Below, in pieces: positions 7,025 to 16,089 of a DNA stretch of 64,000 nucleotides (within the stretch, counting starts at the first letter, position 1; each line of letters starts with the position of its first letter). Source of the DNA: Gammaproteobacteria bacterium (GTDB taxonomy: Bacteria; Pseudomonadota; Gammaproteobacteria; Xanthomonadales; Marinicellaceae); assembly GCA_030430025.1 (NCBI GenBank), contig JAUIGR010000004.1, positions 46,970 to 110,969 of the forward strand, in the 5' to 3' direction. A program made the position numbers and the translations under genes. The notes under the pieces were generated by a model. That model was not told the origin of the DNA. It worked only from the letters and a program-made list of their open reading frames with translations, and did not search any database.

Positions 7025-8770
7025 TCATAACCTGGTTTGAATAAATTCCTCTTGAACTGATGCTTTTAGGACATCTGGTGGCAATAAACCTTGAGCCAAA
7101 ATAAAATCATGAAAAGCTTTTTGATTAAACTTTTTCTTTAGCTTTAATTCAGTCATAGCACGCAAAGCCAATAACTTTTCATACCCATAATAGTATGCTG
7201 TTGCTTGTCCTGGAGAACGAAAAGTATAACGGTCTATTTCTGTTTGAGCGTTCTTATTATCTGCTCCTACATCCTCCATCAGCACCCGTTTCGCTTCTTC
7301 AGGTGTGATCAAACCCAAATTTAACATTGGGTCAAGCCAAATTCTGGCTGCTCGCAACAACCTTGCCTGCAGAGAATATAGTTGACCATCTAGCGGCATA
7401 TATGGCTTAGCAATCGCCTCAGCATATAAAGCCCAGCCTTCAACATTGGCAGAGTTGAATGCAAACAAGGCGCGTGCAGTTGACACACCACCTCTGAGCA
7501 TGGTCGTGAACTGCATTTCATGACCAGGCCTTGCTTCATGAGCTGACAGTGTCCACATCATGGCTCTGAACGCATAATCATTTTCAGGCCAACTACCATC
7601 TTCATTTTGTTCAATTTTAGGAACTATAAATTCAGGATATTCACCAGTATTTCCAACCAATCGAGGAATATCCAAATGAGCTGCAGGCTGCTGTGCAGTT
7701 TCCGCTGCACTAGCCATTCTGGCACGTGCAGGTTCGTTAGGTACAGTAGCCAAATTATTGTTAATAATAATTTGATCCAGTTCGCGCATGATCTCAGTAT
7801 ACTCATCCATTAGTACATCTCCTGTCACCTGTTCATCTTTAAGCAATTCAAGCACTTCACGATATTGTGTGGTTTTATAACCTTTCTCAGCAGCCACCAA
7901 AGGTGCTAGTGCTATCATTTCATTACGGATATTGATGAACGCCACTTGTCCAATTTTTATCAACTCCTCAGGAGTAGCATCAACACCCCAGTTTTTCAGT
8001 TGTAATTCATACAACTCTCTTGGCAATTTGGCAGACTCTCTGGTATTAGGTAAGATCGTTTCCTTAACCCAGGCATTGTACTCAGTCAGTTGACTCTGCA
8101 AAGTTTTTAGATCCTGTTCATAGTCCGATAAGTCACTGGCCTCAAAAAGTTCCGTTAAACCATTGATAAAAATATCACCACGCTCTAAATACTGTTCCAC
8201 CTCACCCCGAAACGGTTTAATCAAACCTGGCACATTCATTCGTTCGGTTAATCTCTTTTTGGCTAATTTTACAAAAGGATCATAACCATCGGCTTTTCCT
8301 GTGTATTTACGCAAACGCGCTAAAGCAGATTGTTGCCTTTCATGAGAGACTTGTTTGTCTAAAAGACCATTAAAACCAGCAAAAACCAAACCAGTAATAT
8401 TTCCATAAGGCAACACTTTGTCATGATTGACCTGAATTGTATGTATGTTGTCTTCGGTAGACTTAATCATGATCATAATATCCTGCCTCACTCGTGGATC
8501 CTTTTCTTTGGACAGATAGCTATTAAGTTTTTTCAGAATATCCCGACTACTTTGTAACTGGCGCTCAACTAAATTATCTTTCAAGTCAAAAATAGCCTCA
8601 TCATAGCCGTCAACTCCTGCTTGACCAGCAAACTCAGGAGCAAATTTTGCTTGAGCCTCCATCACTTCGTAGGCAATTTGGTTAGATCTTTCGACCCATT
8701 CAGGCATTTTCTTTGCAGATAAGCTATTGAAAAATAGTATTATCAACAAAACGGTAAATGTTTTCTTCAT
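7025..8770 (-). CDS. DUF885 family exported putative metallopeptidase
   Basis: 581 residues with a signal peptide (MKKTFTVLLIILFFNSLSA, cleavage near residue 19). The family (DUF885, PF05960) has a gluzincin-like zinc site: HEARPGHEMQ provides two His and a Glu, and NSANVEGWALYAEA downstream provides the probable third ligand. An Arg/Asp-rich SPGQATAYYYGYEKL segment near residue 530 is also typical. Likely a periplasmic or cell-surface peptidase; the substrate cannot be told from sequence. Monocistronic, convergent with tesB and divergent from nhaC. Confidence 0.85.
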   Translation of the reverse strand: MKKTFTVLLIILFFNSLSAKKMPEWVERSNQIAYEVMEAQAKFAPEFAGQAGVDGYDEAIFDLKDNLVERQLQSSRDILKKLNSYLSKEKDPRVRQDIMIMIKSTEDNIHTIQVNHDKVLPYGNITGLVFAGFNGLLDKQVSHERQQSALARLRKYTGKADGYDPFVKLAKKRLTERMNVPGLIKPFRGEVEQYLERGDIFINGLTELFEASDLSDYEQDLKTLQSQLTEYNAWVKETILPNTRESAKLPRELYELQLKNWGVDATPEELIKIGQVAFINIRNEMIALAPLVAAEKGYKTTQYREVLELLKDEQVTGDVLMDEYTEIMRELDQIIINNNLATVPNEPARARMASAAETAQQPAAHLDIPRLVGNTGEYPEFIVPKIEQNEDGSWPENDYAFRAMMWTLSAHEARPGHEMQFTTMLRGGVSTARALFAFNSANVEGWALYAEAIAKPYMPLDGQLYSLQARLLRAARIWLDPMLNLGLITPEEAKRVLMEDVGADNKNAQTEIDRYTFRSPGQATAYYYGYEKLLALRAMTELKLKKKFNQKAFHDFILAQGLLPPDVLKASVQEEFIQTRL

Positions 8771-8862
8771 AGTTATTCTGTCATATTAAGTACAACTATT
8801 GTATGAATTCAGCATTATCAGAACATCAGCCATTGGTCATATTAACCAGATAAGTAGCTATT

Positions 8863-8890
8863 TTGAGTGAAGTAGACAACATGCTACAAT
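8863..8890 (+). promoter_or_regulatory. Promoter of nhaC-nudJ-mnmA-hflD
   Basis: -35 TTGAGT (8863-8868), 16-bp spacer, -10 TACAAT (8885-8890). Predicted start near 8897, so the first usable start codon for the antiporter is the ATG at 8917. This argues against the longer frame that begins with TTG at 8863. Confidence 0.55.
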
Positions 8891-8916
8891 TCTACGCTTT
8901 AAAAAGTTGGGAATAC

Positions 8917-10563
8917 ATGAATCAAAAAATACTGAATAGCCTGTTGATGCTGTTGATTTCAGGAATGGCCATGGCCGCTGAAAGTCAAACAACCAGTCCC
9001 TATGCAGCCACCATATGGTCCATATTCCCCCCACTTTTGGCCATTGCCATCGCTTTACTTTTTAGAAATGTCATCCCAGCTTTATTTTTTGGACTCACAT
9101 TTGGTGTTTGGCTAGTTGCTGGTGGCAGTTGGCAGGCAGCTATGACTGCACCACTGCAAGCTTTTGAACTCTATGTTGTTAACGCTTTAGCAGATAAAGA
9201 TCATGCTTCAGTGATTTTGTTTTCGCTAATGATTGGCGGCATGGTGGGTATCGTCTCACGAAACGGTGGTATGGTTGGTATCGTTAATATTATTATCCAA
9301 TGGGCAAACACCACCAAACGAGCCTCTATTGCCACCATCGGTATGGGCATGAGTATCTTTTTTGATGACTATGCCAACACCCTAGTGGTCGGCAACACCA
9401 TGCGTCCAATTACTGACAAAATGAAGATATCACGTCAAAAACTAGCCTATTTAGTGGACTCAACAGCTGCCCCAATCGCTTGCATTGCACTCATCACAAC
9501 CTGGGTTGGCTTTGAAGTTGGTTTAATTGATGATGCCCTCAAGGGTATTGATTATGATGGCATCGGTGCTTATGCAATATTTTTGCAAACCATCCCTTAC
9601 AGTTTTTACCCTATTCTGGCGCTGCTACTGACCATCTATATTGCATCAACCAGTCTCGATTTTGGTCCCATGTACCATGCAGAAGTCGCTGCCCGTAATG
9701 CCACCCAGATGTCATCTGAAGATGATTTAATCATCGATGAAGAGATAGAACCAGTCAAAAACAAACCGTACCGAGCCGTCAATGCCATTGTCCCAATACT
9801 GTTCTTAATTGGTACTGTCATGGCAGGCTTATTTATTACTGGTTATGACCCCAAACTTGAACAACAAAGTCTCAAAGACATTATCGGTAACTCTAACTCA
9901 TATCAAGCATTACTTTGGGGCTCGATGGCCTCTGTGCTTGTGGCTGCATTGCTCAGTATCTCTCAAGGCATTTTAACCCTCAAACAAACCATCAATGCTT
10001 GGTACAAAGGATTAAAAGCGATGATGCTAGCAATGACTATTTTATTGCTTGCTTGGTCACTATCAGCTGTTACTGAGACATTACAAACCAGTGACTATTT
10101 AACCTCTTTGATAGAAGGTTCTTTGTCTGTGCACTGGTTGCCATTGACCATCTTCCTAGTGGCCGCTCTGACCGCTTTTGCTACTGGTTCTAGCTGGGGC
10201 GCTATGGGTATATTAATTCCTCTGGTTATTCCCATTACCTGGAGCTTGATGGATTCACAAAGTATGTCCGGTACCGAACACCACTACATCTTATACGCTA
10301 CTATTGCGAGTATTTTAGCAGGAGCTGTTTGGGGAGACCATTGTTCTCCCATATCCGATACTACCATTCTGTCATCAATGGCTTCTGGCTGCGATCATAT
10401 TGAACATGTCCGCACTCAAATCCCCTATGCATTCTTCGCTGGTGGTTTTGCTCTCATAATGGGCATCATTCCTGCCAGTTTCGGCCTCAATCCCTGGCTG
10501 TCTCTTCTCATCGCTGCACTCGGCATGTTCATTGGTTTAAAAGTGGTGGGCAAGAAAGTATGA
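8917..10563 (+). CDS. NhaC family Na+/H+ antiporter
   Basis: About 548 residues, inner membrane, many hydrophobic segments. Hallmarks of the NhaC (PF03553) family: SIFFDDYANTLVVGNTMRPI, TGSSWGAMGILIPLVIP and GAVWGDHCSPISDTTILSS. Probably exchanges Na+ (or an organic substrate) for protons. The N-terminus (MNQKILNSLLMLLISGMAMA) looks like a cleavable signal or first membrane helix. Start chosen at 8917 because a promoter occupies 8863-8890. It overlaps nudJ by four bases. Substrate (Na+/H+, malate-lactate type or other) is not settled by sequence. Confidence 0.85.
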   Translation: MNQKILNSLLMLLISGMAMAAESQTTSPYAATIWSIFPPLLAIAIALLFRNVIPALFFGLTFGVWLVAGGSWQAAMTAPLQAFELYVVNALADKDHASVILFSLMIGGMVGIVSRNGGMVGIVNIIIQWANTTKRASIATIGMGMSIFFDDYANTLVVGNTMRPITDKMKISRQKLAYLVDSTAAPIACIALITTWVGFEVGLIDDALKGIDYDGIGAYAIFLQTIPYSFYPILALLLTIYIASTSLDFGPMYHAEVAARNATQMSSEDDLIIDEEIEPVKNKPYRAVNAIVPILFLIGTVMAGLFITGYDPKLEQQSLKDIIGNSNSYQALLWGSMASVLVAALLSISQGILTLKQTINAWYKGLKAMMLAMTILLLAWSLSAVTETLQTSDYLTSLIEGSLSVHWLPLTIFLVAALTAFATGSSWGAMGILIPLVIPITWSLMDSQSMSGTEHHYILYATIASILAGAVWGDHCSPISDTTILSSMASGCDHIEHVRTQIPYAFFAGGFALIMGIIPASFGLNPWLSLLIAALGMFIGLKVVGKKV

Positions 10564-11009
10564 GTCGATCCTGGCTCCCACGCGTTACTGTCGCCACCGT
10601 GGTTGAACATAAAGGTAAATTTTTGATGGTGGAAGAAAACATCAGAGGTGAAAGAATCATTAATCAACCAGCCGGACATCTTGACCCAGATGAATCATTG
10701 ATTGAAGCAGCCGTTAGGGAAACAAAAGAAGAAACGGGATGGTTAGTCGAAATCACTAATCTGATCGAATTTTCTCAGTGGACTAGCCAGAGCAACAAAC
10801 ATTATTTACGTTCCTGTTTTGCTGGTAAAATAATCCACTTTGACCCTGATCAAGTACTTGATGATGGTATCATTCGGGCCATCTGGATGAGCCGTGATGA
10901 AGTAGCACAACATAAACACCGTCTAAGATCCCCACTTGTTTTACAACATATTGACCTCCATATCGCAGGAAAATCATTAGATTTAGATGTATTCAGTTAT
11001 TACGATTAA
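10560..11009 (+). CDS. nudJ: NudJ-type Nudix hydrolase
   Basis: 149 residues with a complete Nudix box, GHLDPDESLIEAAVRETKEE, starting near residue 39. NudJ hydrolyses hydroxymethylpyrimidine pyrophosphate and nucleoside tri/diphosphates. In many gammaproteobacteria nudJ directly precedes mnmA, as here (18-bp gap). N-terminus PRVTVATVVEHKGKFLMVEE fits NudJ. Overlaps nhaC by four bases. Confidence 0.88.
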   Translation: MSRSWLPRVTVATVVEHKGKFLMVEENIRGERIINQPAGHLDPDESLIEAAVRETKEETGWLVEITNLIEFSQWTSQSNKHYLRSCFAGKIIHFDPDQVLDDGIIRAIWMSRDEVAQHKHRLRSPLVLQHIDLHIAGKSLDLDVFSYYD

Positions 11010-11027
11010 ATAAAAGACCATACCAAC

Positions 11028-12140
11028 ATGAAACAAAAAGTCATCATAGGTATGTCAGGTGGTGTTGATTCATCACTGAGCGCAGCTATATTAAAACAAC
11101 AAGGCTATGATGTGGCTGGCATGTTTATGAAAAATTGGGAAGAAGATGATACTTCCGAATATTGTACTGCTGATGAAGATATCAAAGACGCACAATCAGT
11201 AGCGGATCATCTGAAGATCAAACTACATCGGCGCAATTTTTCAACAGAATACTGGGACCATGTATTCAAAGAATTCCTCAATGAATACCGTAAAGGACGA
11301 ACACCTAACCCAGACATACTCTGCAATAGGGAAATTAAGTTCAAAACATTCTTCGATCATTGCGACGATTTAGGTTGTTCAATAATGGCTACTGGTCACT
11401 ATGTTAGAAAAGTCAAAAAAAATGGAAAGTTCATTTTATTGAAAGGAAAAGACAGCAATAAGGATCAAAGCTATTTTCTATACACAATCAATCAACATCA
11501 ACTATCAAGATCACTATTTCCTATCGGTGAACTGAATAAAGATGAAGTACGGCTTATGGCCGCAGAACTGGGCCTTTCCACACACGATAAAAAAGATTCA
11601 ACAGGTATTTGTTTTATCGGTGAAAAACGTTTTCAGGATTTCCTGTCTCGTTACCTTAAACCAAATCCTGGAAATATTGTTACCCCTTCGGGTCAACAAA
11701 TTGGCAGGCATAATGGTCTGATGTATTACACCATAGGTCAACGTCAAGGTTTAGGCATTGGCGGTGTTAAAGCAGCGCTATCAGAACCATGGTTTGTCAT
11801 CGCTAAAGATCATGCCAAAAATCAACTAGTAGTAGGACAAAGTGACAGTAATCATTTGATCATGGATGATTATTTAACAGCTAGCCAAAGCACTTGGGTA
11901 GCAGATCAAATACCTGAAATGCCACTGCGCTGTCATGCTAAAATTCGTTATCGACAAGCTGATCAAGCCTGTACGGTAACTACTAATAACCAAGGTCACC
12001 TGAAAGTAACTTTTGACGAACTACAACGCGCTATCACACCAGGACAATCAATTGTTTTTTATGATAATGATGTTTGCCTTGGTGGTGCCATTATTGAAGA
12101 ATCTAATCGCCTTACATCAACTTGTGAATTAAAACCATGA
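11028..12140 (+). CDS. mnmA: tRNA-specific 2-thiouridylase
   Basis: Adds sulfur to U34 of tRNA Lys, Glu and Gln, with ATP and sulfur relayed by TusE. 370 residues: PP-loop GMSGGVDSS at residues 8-16, nucleophile Cys99 in TPNPDILCN, and the persulfide-carrying Cys195 in STGICFIGE. C-terminal tRNA-binding domain with GQRQGLGIGG and RYRQ motifs. Overlaps hflD by four bases; nudJ-mnmA-hflD is a conserved cluster. Confidence 0.97.
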   Translation: MKQKVIIGMSGGVDSSLSAAILKQQGYDVAGMFMKNWEEDDTSEYCTADEDIKDAQSVADHLKIKLHRRNFSTEYWDHVFKEFLNEYRKGRTPNPDILCNREIKFKTFFDHCDDLGCSIMATGHYVRKVKKNGKFILLKGKDSNKDQSYFLYTINQHQLSRSLFPIGELNKDEVRLMAAELGLSTHDKKDSTGICFIGEKRFQDFLSRYLKPNPGNIVTPSGQQIGRHNGLMYYTIGQRQGLGIGGVKAALSEPWFVIAKDHAKNQLVVGQSDSNHLIMDDYLTASQSTWVADQIPEMPLRCHAKIRYRQADQACTVTTNNQGHLKVTFDELQRAITPGQSIVFYDNDVCLGGAIIEESNRLTSTCELKP

Positions 12141-12745
12141 GAGAACAAACCATCGCACTGGCTGGTGTGTATCAAGCAGCCACAATAGCTCATGAACTAG
12201 CCAACTCAGGAGCACTCAGAGAGTTCAAAAGCTGGAAAGCCAGCCTCAACAGCCTTTACAAAATAAATGCTGACAGTACAGAAGACGTTTTTGACAATGA
12301 CATCAGTGGACTTGCATTGGGCCTACAGTCATTGATCAAATCATTCAATAAAGACCCACAGTACATCAACATCATCAAATATACCCTGACACTTTTAACT
12401 TTACAAGGTAAGTTAGATAGCCGGCCAGAAATGATTGAATGCATAAAACAAGGTCTTAATGGTTCCAAAGTCTTACAAACAAAAGATGAACCATTTAATG
12501 ACGCTGTAATAGCTAAACTGGCTAACACCTACTCACAAACCATCAGTCAAATGCAACCAAGGGTTATCATAGCAGGACAACCCTTTCATCTTAAAAACAC
12601 CTCAGTAACAGAAAAAATACGTACTATCCTATTAGCTGGTATCAGAGCAGCGACATTATGGCGACAAGTGGGAGGAACTCAGCTTCAACTGTTATTCAAA
12701 CGAGGAAAATACATTGAAGAAGCAAAAAAACTATTGCGCGTATAA
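12137..12745 (+). CDS. hflD: High frequency lysogenization protein HflD homolog
   Basis: 202 residues, all-helical HflD/DUF489 family protein, found next to mnmA in most gammaproteobacteria. In E. coli HflD binds the phage lambda CII activator at the inner membrane; its housekeeping role is unclear. Recognisable segments are QTIALAGVYQAATIAHELA at the start and RTILLAGIRAATLWRQVGG near the end. Start ATG overlaps the mnmA stop. Confidence 0.92.
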   Translation: MREQTIALAGVYQAATIAHELANSGALREFKSWKASLNSLYKINADSTEDVFDNDISGLALGLQSLIKSFNKDPQYINIIKYTLTLLTLQGKLDSRPEMIECIKQGLNGSKVLQTKDEPFNDAVIAKLANTYSQTISQMQPRVIIAGQPFHLKNTSVTEKIRTILLAGIRAATLWRQVGGTQLQLLFKRGKYIEEAKKLLRV

Positions 12746-13065
12746 CGCATAATATTATAACGTCATGACCCTAAACAAAGTACAAAATCAGCCAATCTGT
12801 GTTGGGAATTCCACTAATAACAAGCTCTCTAGGATTTTTGTGGCGGTTTATGAGACACAAAAAATATTGAAGCTATGACGAATAAACTTTCTATTTAGAT
12901 GCGTATTTCTCCTTGATTGGCTTTTTCTTTATTGCTTAGAACACAAGCAAAAACATCTATATAAACTTCCAGGTTAACAATTCTCGTACGATAATTGACG
13001 ATTCAACATATGATCACGTTAAAATATGTTCAACTAATTCACTAATAGTCTGGAGAAAATAAACG
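12746..13065. other. 320-bp intergenic stretch before the Usp gene
   Basis: No coding frame or convincing terminator seen. A possible promoter for the stress protein is TTGACG at 12995-13000 with a poorly placed -10 (TAAAAT at 13020-13025, spacer 19). A good ribosome site (TGGAGAA) lies just before 13066. Otherwise I see nothing in it. Confidence 0.4.
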
Positions 13066-13905
13066 ATGAAAGTAATATGTGTCCCTGTGATAGACCGGCC
13101 TGAATGTGCTGTTGCCTTGTCTGCTGCCTTTGAGTTAGGCAATAACATAGGCGCTGCAATCATGGGGTATCATTTACGAGACCACGGCGATTCCAAGATT
13201 TCAGTTCATGAGGATGTGGCTGCTTTAGTTAAAGACAATGAACAATCAACTTTAGTAGAAAGTAACACTCAGCATCAAGCCGAATTGCTATTCAAAAAAT
13301 TAGCCGAACAACAGGGATATCCATTTAAGAATAAAGCCTCAAAAGCACCCATCGCTTTATGGCAAGCGAAAGCTGGTTCTCCAAACAAACTGTTTTCGAT
13401 TGTGGGCCCTGTCACTGATTTAATCATCGTTTCAAGACCTAAGTCAGGAGGGAAAAAAGCAAAAAAATTCATGCTATCTGCCCTATTAAATTCAGCTAAA
13501 CCAGTTTTGGTGTTACCACAAGAAAAGTATATATCGGTAGCTAAGCATATTTGTATCGCCTGGAATCAAAGCCCTGAAGTTTCTCGTGTAGTCACAGCAG
13601 CGATTTCTCTGCTAAAAAACGCAGAACAGGTAACTATTGTAACCAATGGGGCAGAAAATAAACTGGGGCCAAAATCCCGACACTTACAAAATTACCTGAC
13701 CATGCATGGTGTTAACTCACAACATGTTAAACTTAATGAAAATAATGACACTGAGGCATTGATGCGTTGTTATGATGAAAGTGGTTCTGATTTGCTACTC
13801 ATGGGAGCTTATAGCAAGAGTCGCTTAAGACAAGTGATATTTGGAGGGGTTACAGAACATATGCTATTTGACGCCAACATTCCAGTCTTGATGCTCCATA
13901 ATTAG
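13066..13905 (+). CDS. Tandem universal stress protein
   Basis: 279 residues made of two UspA-like halves. The first (1-145) starts MKVICVPVIDRPECAVAL; the second (about 155-279) ends LLLMGAYSKSRLRQVIFGG followed by HMLFDANIPVLMLH, which contains the G-x2-G-x9-G(S/T)-like ATP loop of Usp proteins. Cytoplasmic, role in stress tolerance; no enzymatic activity can be claimed. It precedes a CPA2 antiporter; other bacteria also pair Usp domains with ion transporters. Confidence 0.85.
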   Translation: MKVICVPVIDRPECAVALSAAFELGNNIGAAIMGYHLRDHGDSKISVHEDVAALVKDNEQSTLVESNTQHQAELLFKKLAEQQGYPFKNKASKAPIALWQAKAGSPNKLFSIVGPVTDLIIVSRPKSGGKKAKKFMLSALLNSAKPVLVLPQEKYISVAKHICIAWNQSPEVSRVVTAAISLLKNAEQVTIVTNGAENKLGPKSRHLQNYLTMHGVNSQHVKLNENNDTEALMRCYDESGSDLLLMGAYSKSRLRQVIFGGVTEHMLFDANIPVLMLHN

Positions 13906-14148
13906 TCAAACCTGAAAAATGCATATCTTATTGTTAAATATGAAGAGTTACTTCAGTCTGGTACATTTCTTCAACCAGAAAACAGCTGCCACGATGCACT
14001 CTTCAAGTCCATGGTGTGGCACATGGAAGTACCAGCTTGAGCCGTCAGGCTCAAGTGAGGTCAAAAAACATCAGCAAAATCGTACTTTTGAGGTTAAGTG
14101 GTGTTTAACCGAATCTGAAAAAGGCCAGGATAGACTTTTTCAGAGTCA
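13903..14148. repeat. Repeat-bounded non-coding segment
   Basis: Starts with the arm TAGTCAAACCTGAAAAA (overlapping the Usp stop codon) and ends with a full palindromic copy at 14111-14148 (TCTGAAAAAG, loop GCCAGGATAGA, CTTTTTCAGA). In the middle a perfect 8-bp hairpin, CTTGAGCC-gtca-GGCTCAAG, sits at 14036-14055 or so. The arms match the repeat at 6911-6957. The hairpins probably end the Usp transcript. A short open frame inside looks non-coding. Confidence 0.55.
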
Positions 14149-14169
14149 AATAAATAAAAACTGAACATC

Positions 14170-15798
14170 ATGACTTTAACTGCGCTGGCCATGGCATTCG
14201 GTGATGTAAGCTGGATCGCTTTGGCCTTTTTGTTTGGGATAGTGGCCAAACACCTCAAATTACCTCCAATGATCGGTTATTTATTAGCAGGCTTTCTTAT
14301 TCAACAACTACCGCATGCTAATACTTTATTATTTGAGCAACTCTCAGAACTAGGTATCACCTTATTACTATTCACCATTGGTCTAAAAATCAAAGTTAAA
14401 GAACTAGCTAAACCTCATATTTGGGCAGTCACGACCCTACATACCATTGCTGTCATCGTCATTTTTTTTTCGATATTTAACTTATTAGCCTGGCTGGGTT
14501 TATCACAACTGACCGAACTCTCGTATCAAACCTTACTTGTGATTGCTTTTGCTTTCAGTTTTTCAAGCACTGTATTTGTCGTTAAAATTCTAGAAGATAA
14601 GGGTGAGTATTATTCCAGGCATGGTCGCATTGCCATTGGCATCTTGGTTATTCAGGATATATTTGCAGTACTTTTTCTAACAATGTCAGCAAACAAAGCA
14701 CCTTCGTTCTGGGCATTGGGGTTATTCTTATTATGGCCTCTCAGATTTTTTTTAGCGCGTCTGCTCAATAGTCTAGGCCATGATGAATTACTGGTTCTTT
14801 TTGGTTTTATTTTATCACTTGGTGGTGCCCACTTATTTGAAATAGTTGGCTTAAAAGGAGATCTCGGCGCTCTAGTCGCTGGCTTATTGCTATCTCATCA
14901 TATAAGAGCTAATGACATGGCAAAAACCATGATGTCTTTCAAAGACTTGTTCTTACTTGGCTTCTTCATATCCATTGGTTTATCAGGTCAGTTAAGTTGG
15001 ACAAACCTTTGGTTAGGTTTTATGCTGTTATTTCTCGTTTTTATCAAATCTATTTTATTCTATTACTTGTTCACTCGATTCAAACTACGAGCCAGAACCA
15101 GCTTAATGGCAACACTCAACCTCAGTAATTACAGCGAATTCGGATTGATAGTCGCCGCCCTATGTGTGGCTAATCAATGGTTGACTCCAGATTGGTTGGT
15201 CACTATCGCCGTAGCCATGACCTTATCTCAAATCATGGCTGCTATCTTAAACTCTCAAGCACATCACCATTTCGTAAAATTCAGAAAAGTATGGCGCAGA
15301 TGGCAAAAAGAAGAACGGTTGGCAGATGACAAAGAAGTAGACATTGAAGGGGCTGAAGTGATTATTATTGGTATTGGTCGAGTCGGTTGTGGCGCATATG
15401 ACCACATGCATGAAATATTGGGCGATCGTGTAATTGGCATAGATATTAACCCAGATGTTGTGACCAAAAAATCAATCAACAGGAAAATCATTCAAGGTGA
15501 CCCTTCTGATGCAGATTTTTGGGATCGTGTGCTCGAACATCACAGTTTAAAGCTGGTTATGATTGCGCTGCCCAACATCAATGCAGCATTGGCTGTGATT
15601 GAACAGCTCAACCTATTAGGTTACGAAGGCCAAATTGCAGCCACCACCCACTTTGCTGAAGAAATCGATGCATATCACGAAGCGGGTGTTCACAGTGTTT
15701 TTAATGTGTTCACACAAGCTGGCAGTGGATTTGCTAATCAAGTAATGGATTTAGGTATGTGCGACCAAATACTTCAAGGACCTCCTTCAAAACTCTAA
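14170..15798 (+). CDS. CPA2 cation:proton antiporter with TrkA-N (RCK) domain
   Basis: 542 residues in the Kef/YbaL group. Residues 1 to about 375 hold 11-13 membrane helices with PMIGYLLAGFLI, FAFSFSSTVFVVKILED and VALVAGLLLS-type motifs (GDLGALVAGLLLS). Residues from about 393 hold a Rossmann domain with VIIIGIGRVGCGAYDHM and an Asp (GIDIN) for NAD(H) binding. Probably exchanges K+ for H+ under redox or nucleotide control. The C-terminus is shorter than KefB/KefC. Substrate inferred from family. Confidence 0.87.
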   Translation: MTLTALAMAFGDVSWIALAFLFGIVAKHLKLPPMIGYLLAGFLIQQLPHANTLLFEQLSELGITLLLFTIGLKIKVKELAKPHIWAVTTLHTIAVIVIFFSIFNLLAWLGLSQLTELSYQTLLVIAFAFSFSSTVFVVKILEDKGEYYSRHGRIAIGILVIQDIFAVLFLTMSANKAPSFWALGLFLLWPLRFFLARLLNSLGHDELLVLFGFILSLGGAHLFEIVGLKGDLGALVAGLLLSHHIRANDMAKTMMSFKDLFLLGFFISIGLSGQLSWTNLWLGFMLLFLVFIKSILFYYLFTRFKLRARTSLMATLNLSNYSEFGLIVAALCVANQWLTPDWLVTIAVAMTLSQIMAAILNSQAHHHFVKFRKVWRRWQKEERLADDKEVDIEGAEVIIIGIGRVGCGAYDHMHEILGDRVIGIDINPDVVTKKSINRKIIQGDPSDADFWDRVLEHHSLKLVMIALPNINAALAVIEQLNLLGYEGQIAATTHFAEEIDAYHEAGVHSVFNVFTQAGSGFANQVMDLGMCDQILQGPPSKL

Positions 15799-15806
15799 TT
15801 GGACTA

Positions 15807-16067
15807 GGGTCTGTTAACACCATTGAGTTAGATGCTAGCACTACTTTTTTCCTACAGCAAGGCAGATGTCGTGATCTGTGGTTACTCACATGAGCGATTG
15901 ATAACACAGTTGTAAGGAAAATGCAGTCCAGTCCCAAGGGTTATGACTGAAAATACTTCATTCTTTGTTACTGACCACTTATTTGCAGCGACCAAACTGT
16001 GCTCTTCGCGACTTAATTGAAACCTTTTTAGTCATAACAGCAACCAATTAAATAGCGTTAACAGACC
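15807..16067. mobile_element. Second MITE-like element (GGTCTGTTAAC ends)
   Basis: About 260 bp between the CPA2 antiporter and the DUF1684 gene, bounded by 11-bp perfect inverted ends GGTCTGTTAAC (15808-15818) and GTTAACAGACC (16057-16067). An inner inverted pair, GTTATGACT near 15941 and AGTCATAAC near 16030, lies in the right half. No open frame of note and no clear target duplication. Ends differ from the 2392/30631 family, so it is a separate element type; no second copy in the window. Confidence 0.6.
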
Positions 16068-16089
16068 AAGTCACATAAACAAAAGTGTG

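Noticed and set aside
13919..14164. Open frame of 81 codons between the Usp and antiporter genes
   Set aside because: It runs through repeat arms and two hairpins, has no ribosome site and shows no protein-like composition.
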